A stretch of 64,000 nucleotides of DNA, taken from assembly GCA_016648135.1 (NCBI GenBank), contig JADDOH010000133.1:62001-126000 (forward strand). The letters run 5' to 3'. Source of the stretch: Agrypnia vestita. Lineage: Eukaryota > Arthropoda > Insecta > Trichoptera > Phryganeidae. Positions 62,910-64,000 of this stretch are shown one piece after another; positions within the stretch are counted from its first letter, which is position 1, and every line of letters starts with the position of its first letter. Below the pieces are notes generated by a model that made no database searches, was not told the DNA's origin, and was given only the letters and a program-made list of their open reading frames with translations. The position numbers were made by a program, and so were the translations under genes.

Positions 62910-64000
62910 CACTTTCTATATTTTCTTGAATATAATTACAGTTAGAGCAAAAAAAAATTCTCAAGAATTCTTAAGTTTTAGTTTACCGGCATAAATAATT
63001 TTGTATTTCTTTGGCGAAAATCCGTAAAATCAAATGGCTCTTACTTGATTAATGAGGTTATGTTTAATTAAATTTGAAGATTAAAATCGGCCATTATTTT
63101 TGGAACAATCTTACTTTATAAGCGTGCTTTTTAATAAAAAATTCATGCTCTGAAAAAATGCTGTTCAAATATTTTTATTAAGAATGGGTTGAGTGCCGAA
63201 AAAGCGCGTAGGTAATTTCTTTGGTTTTGATTAAGAGTTTAATTTTTTTTTCAGATTTTTTTGTAGGAACCGGCAAAAACGTAATAATTAATTTTATTGA
63301 TTACTACTATTTTATTTACAAAATATCGTAAAAACTACTAAAACATATTTTCTCTGCGGGTTAATAATTACAAATAAATATAAATTAACAATAAATAGAA
63401 ACAATATTACAAGGGAACAATATTTAAATGTTTTAAATTTAAAAATTTGTATGTAAATTAAAAATAAAACTATTGGGTTGATGCAGAAGTTGTTATATTT
63501 TTATGAAAAATGTCAGTTTATTTATTCGTAATTTTTTTTTATCAGTTTTATACATCCTATCGGTTGCTTTAACTCTCCCACCTTTCTACGAACATTCCAT
63601 TAAAGCAATGTTTTTGTGTTTAATTTAAGGCAAAACTTGAGTCAAGGTTATCAGCGCTTTTGTATACATTTTATTGTCATTAAAATTGTAATGTACTGAT
63701 CTGAGTTAGTGATAGTCGGAAAGAACAAGATATGGCGAATAAGGTGGGAGCCTTATAACATCCCAATCGAAATTCATGAACTTACGCTGGGCCACATGGG
63801 GTCGCGCTGAGTCTCGGTGAAAAACTGCCCTGTTTCTGTTTTTCTATCCATTTATGTGCGGTGTTATATTTTATCAATTATTCACAAAACCTATCGGCTG
63901 TAATAATTTGATTACGGTATAGAAGCTCATAATAAACAAGTCTTGCAATCCCACCAAATACAAAGCATTACTTTTTACTATACATTTCGGCATTCAAAGA
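62910..64000. other. AT-rich end of window, nothing recognised
   Basis: No ORF above background, no repeat partner and no structured element. 63720-63850 is slightly GC-richer (GGGCCACATGGGGTCGCGCT) but unassigned. Confidence 0.5.

Overview
The window looks like AT-rich, repeat-packed intergenic or intronic DNA from an arthropod, most likely an insect. This rests on the very high A+T content, a short run of degenerate TTAGG-type repeats, TCAGT-type initiators, Penelope-like, CR1/L2-like and RTE-like retroelement remnants, a BEL/Pao-like LTR and many small TA- or TTAA-flanked elements. I find no intact host protein-coding gene. The open frames are all short, and most are chance or antisense frames. 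No operon, bacterial signal, CRISPR array or complete tRNA/rRNA gene is visible.

Layout. 0-5 kb: a duplicated block with nested foldback elements, then a 658-bp TTAA-flanked element with long inverted arms. 5-13 kb: two unrelated tRNA-headed SINE families, an RTE-like LINE 3' end, a 0.5-kb TIR element and a CR1/Jockey-like LINE end. 13-20 kb: three non-repetitive GC-richer islands, a TATA/initiator promoter candidate, a perfect 26-bp-arm palindrome, and two Penelope-like (PLE) terminal palindromes. 20-27 kb: further PLE and LINE fragments and a TIR element bounded by G/C runs. 27.8-28.2 kb: a convincing noncoding first exon with a perfect splice donor (+ strand). 29-34 kb: RTE-like LINE pieces and a pre-miRNA-like hairpin. 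35.0-35.6 kb: a minus-strand heat-shock-type promoter beside a CpG-rich island with two CACGTG boxes. 36-42 kb: BEL/Pao-like LTR, ~125-bp tandem repeat, SINE, LINE. 42-46 kb: PLE with a recognisable GIY-YIG motif, foldback TA element, second TIR element copy, third SINE-B copy, second PLE C-terminus. 46-57 kb: mostly blank AT-rich DNA with one island, a LINE end and a PLE palindrome. 57-64 kb: PLE mini-elements, a broken MADF-domain frame, TA and TTAA elements.

How it fits together. The best-supported coding relics are mobile-element proteins. The most striking recurrent signal is a small structured motif (CTGAnGA, 4-7-bp hairpin, GAAAC) at about fifteen places, mostly at PLE ends and often as head-to-head pairs. 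It resembles the hammerhead ribozyme core reported from Penelope-like elements. The best host signals are the first exon at 27.8 kb, the heat-shock promoter at 35.1 kb (no coding exon for it is visible downstream in this window) and several non-repetitive islands that may be enhancers.
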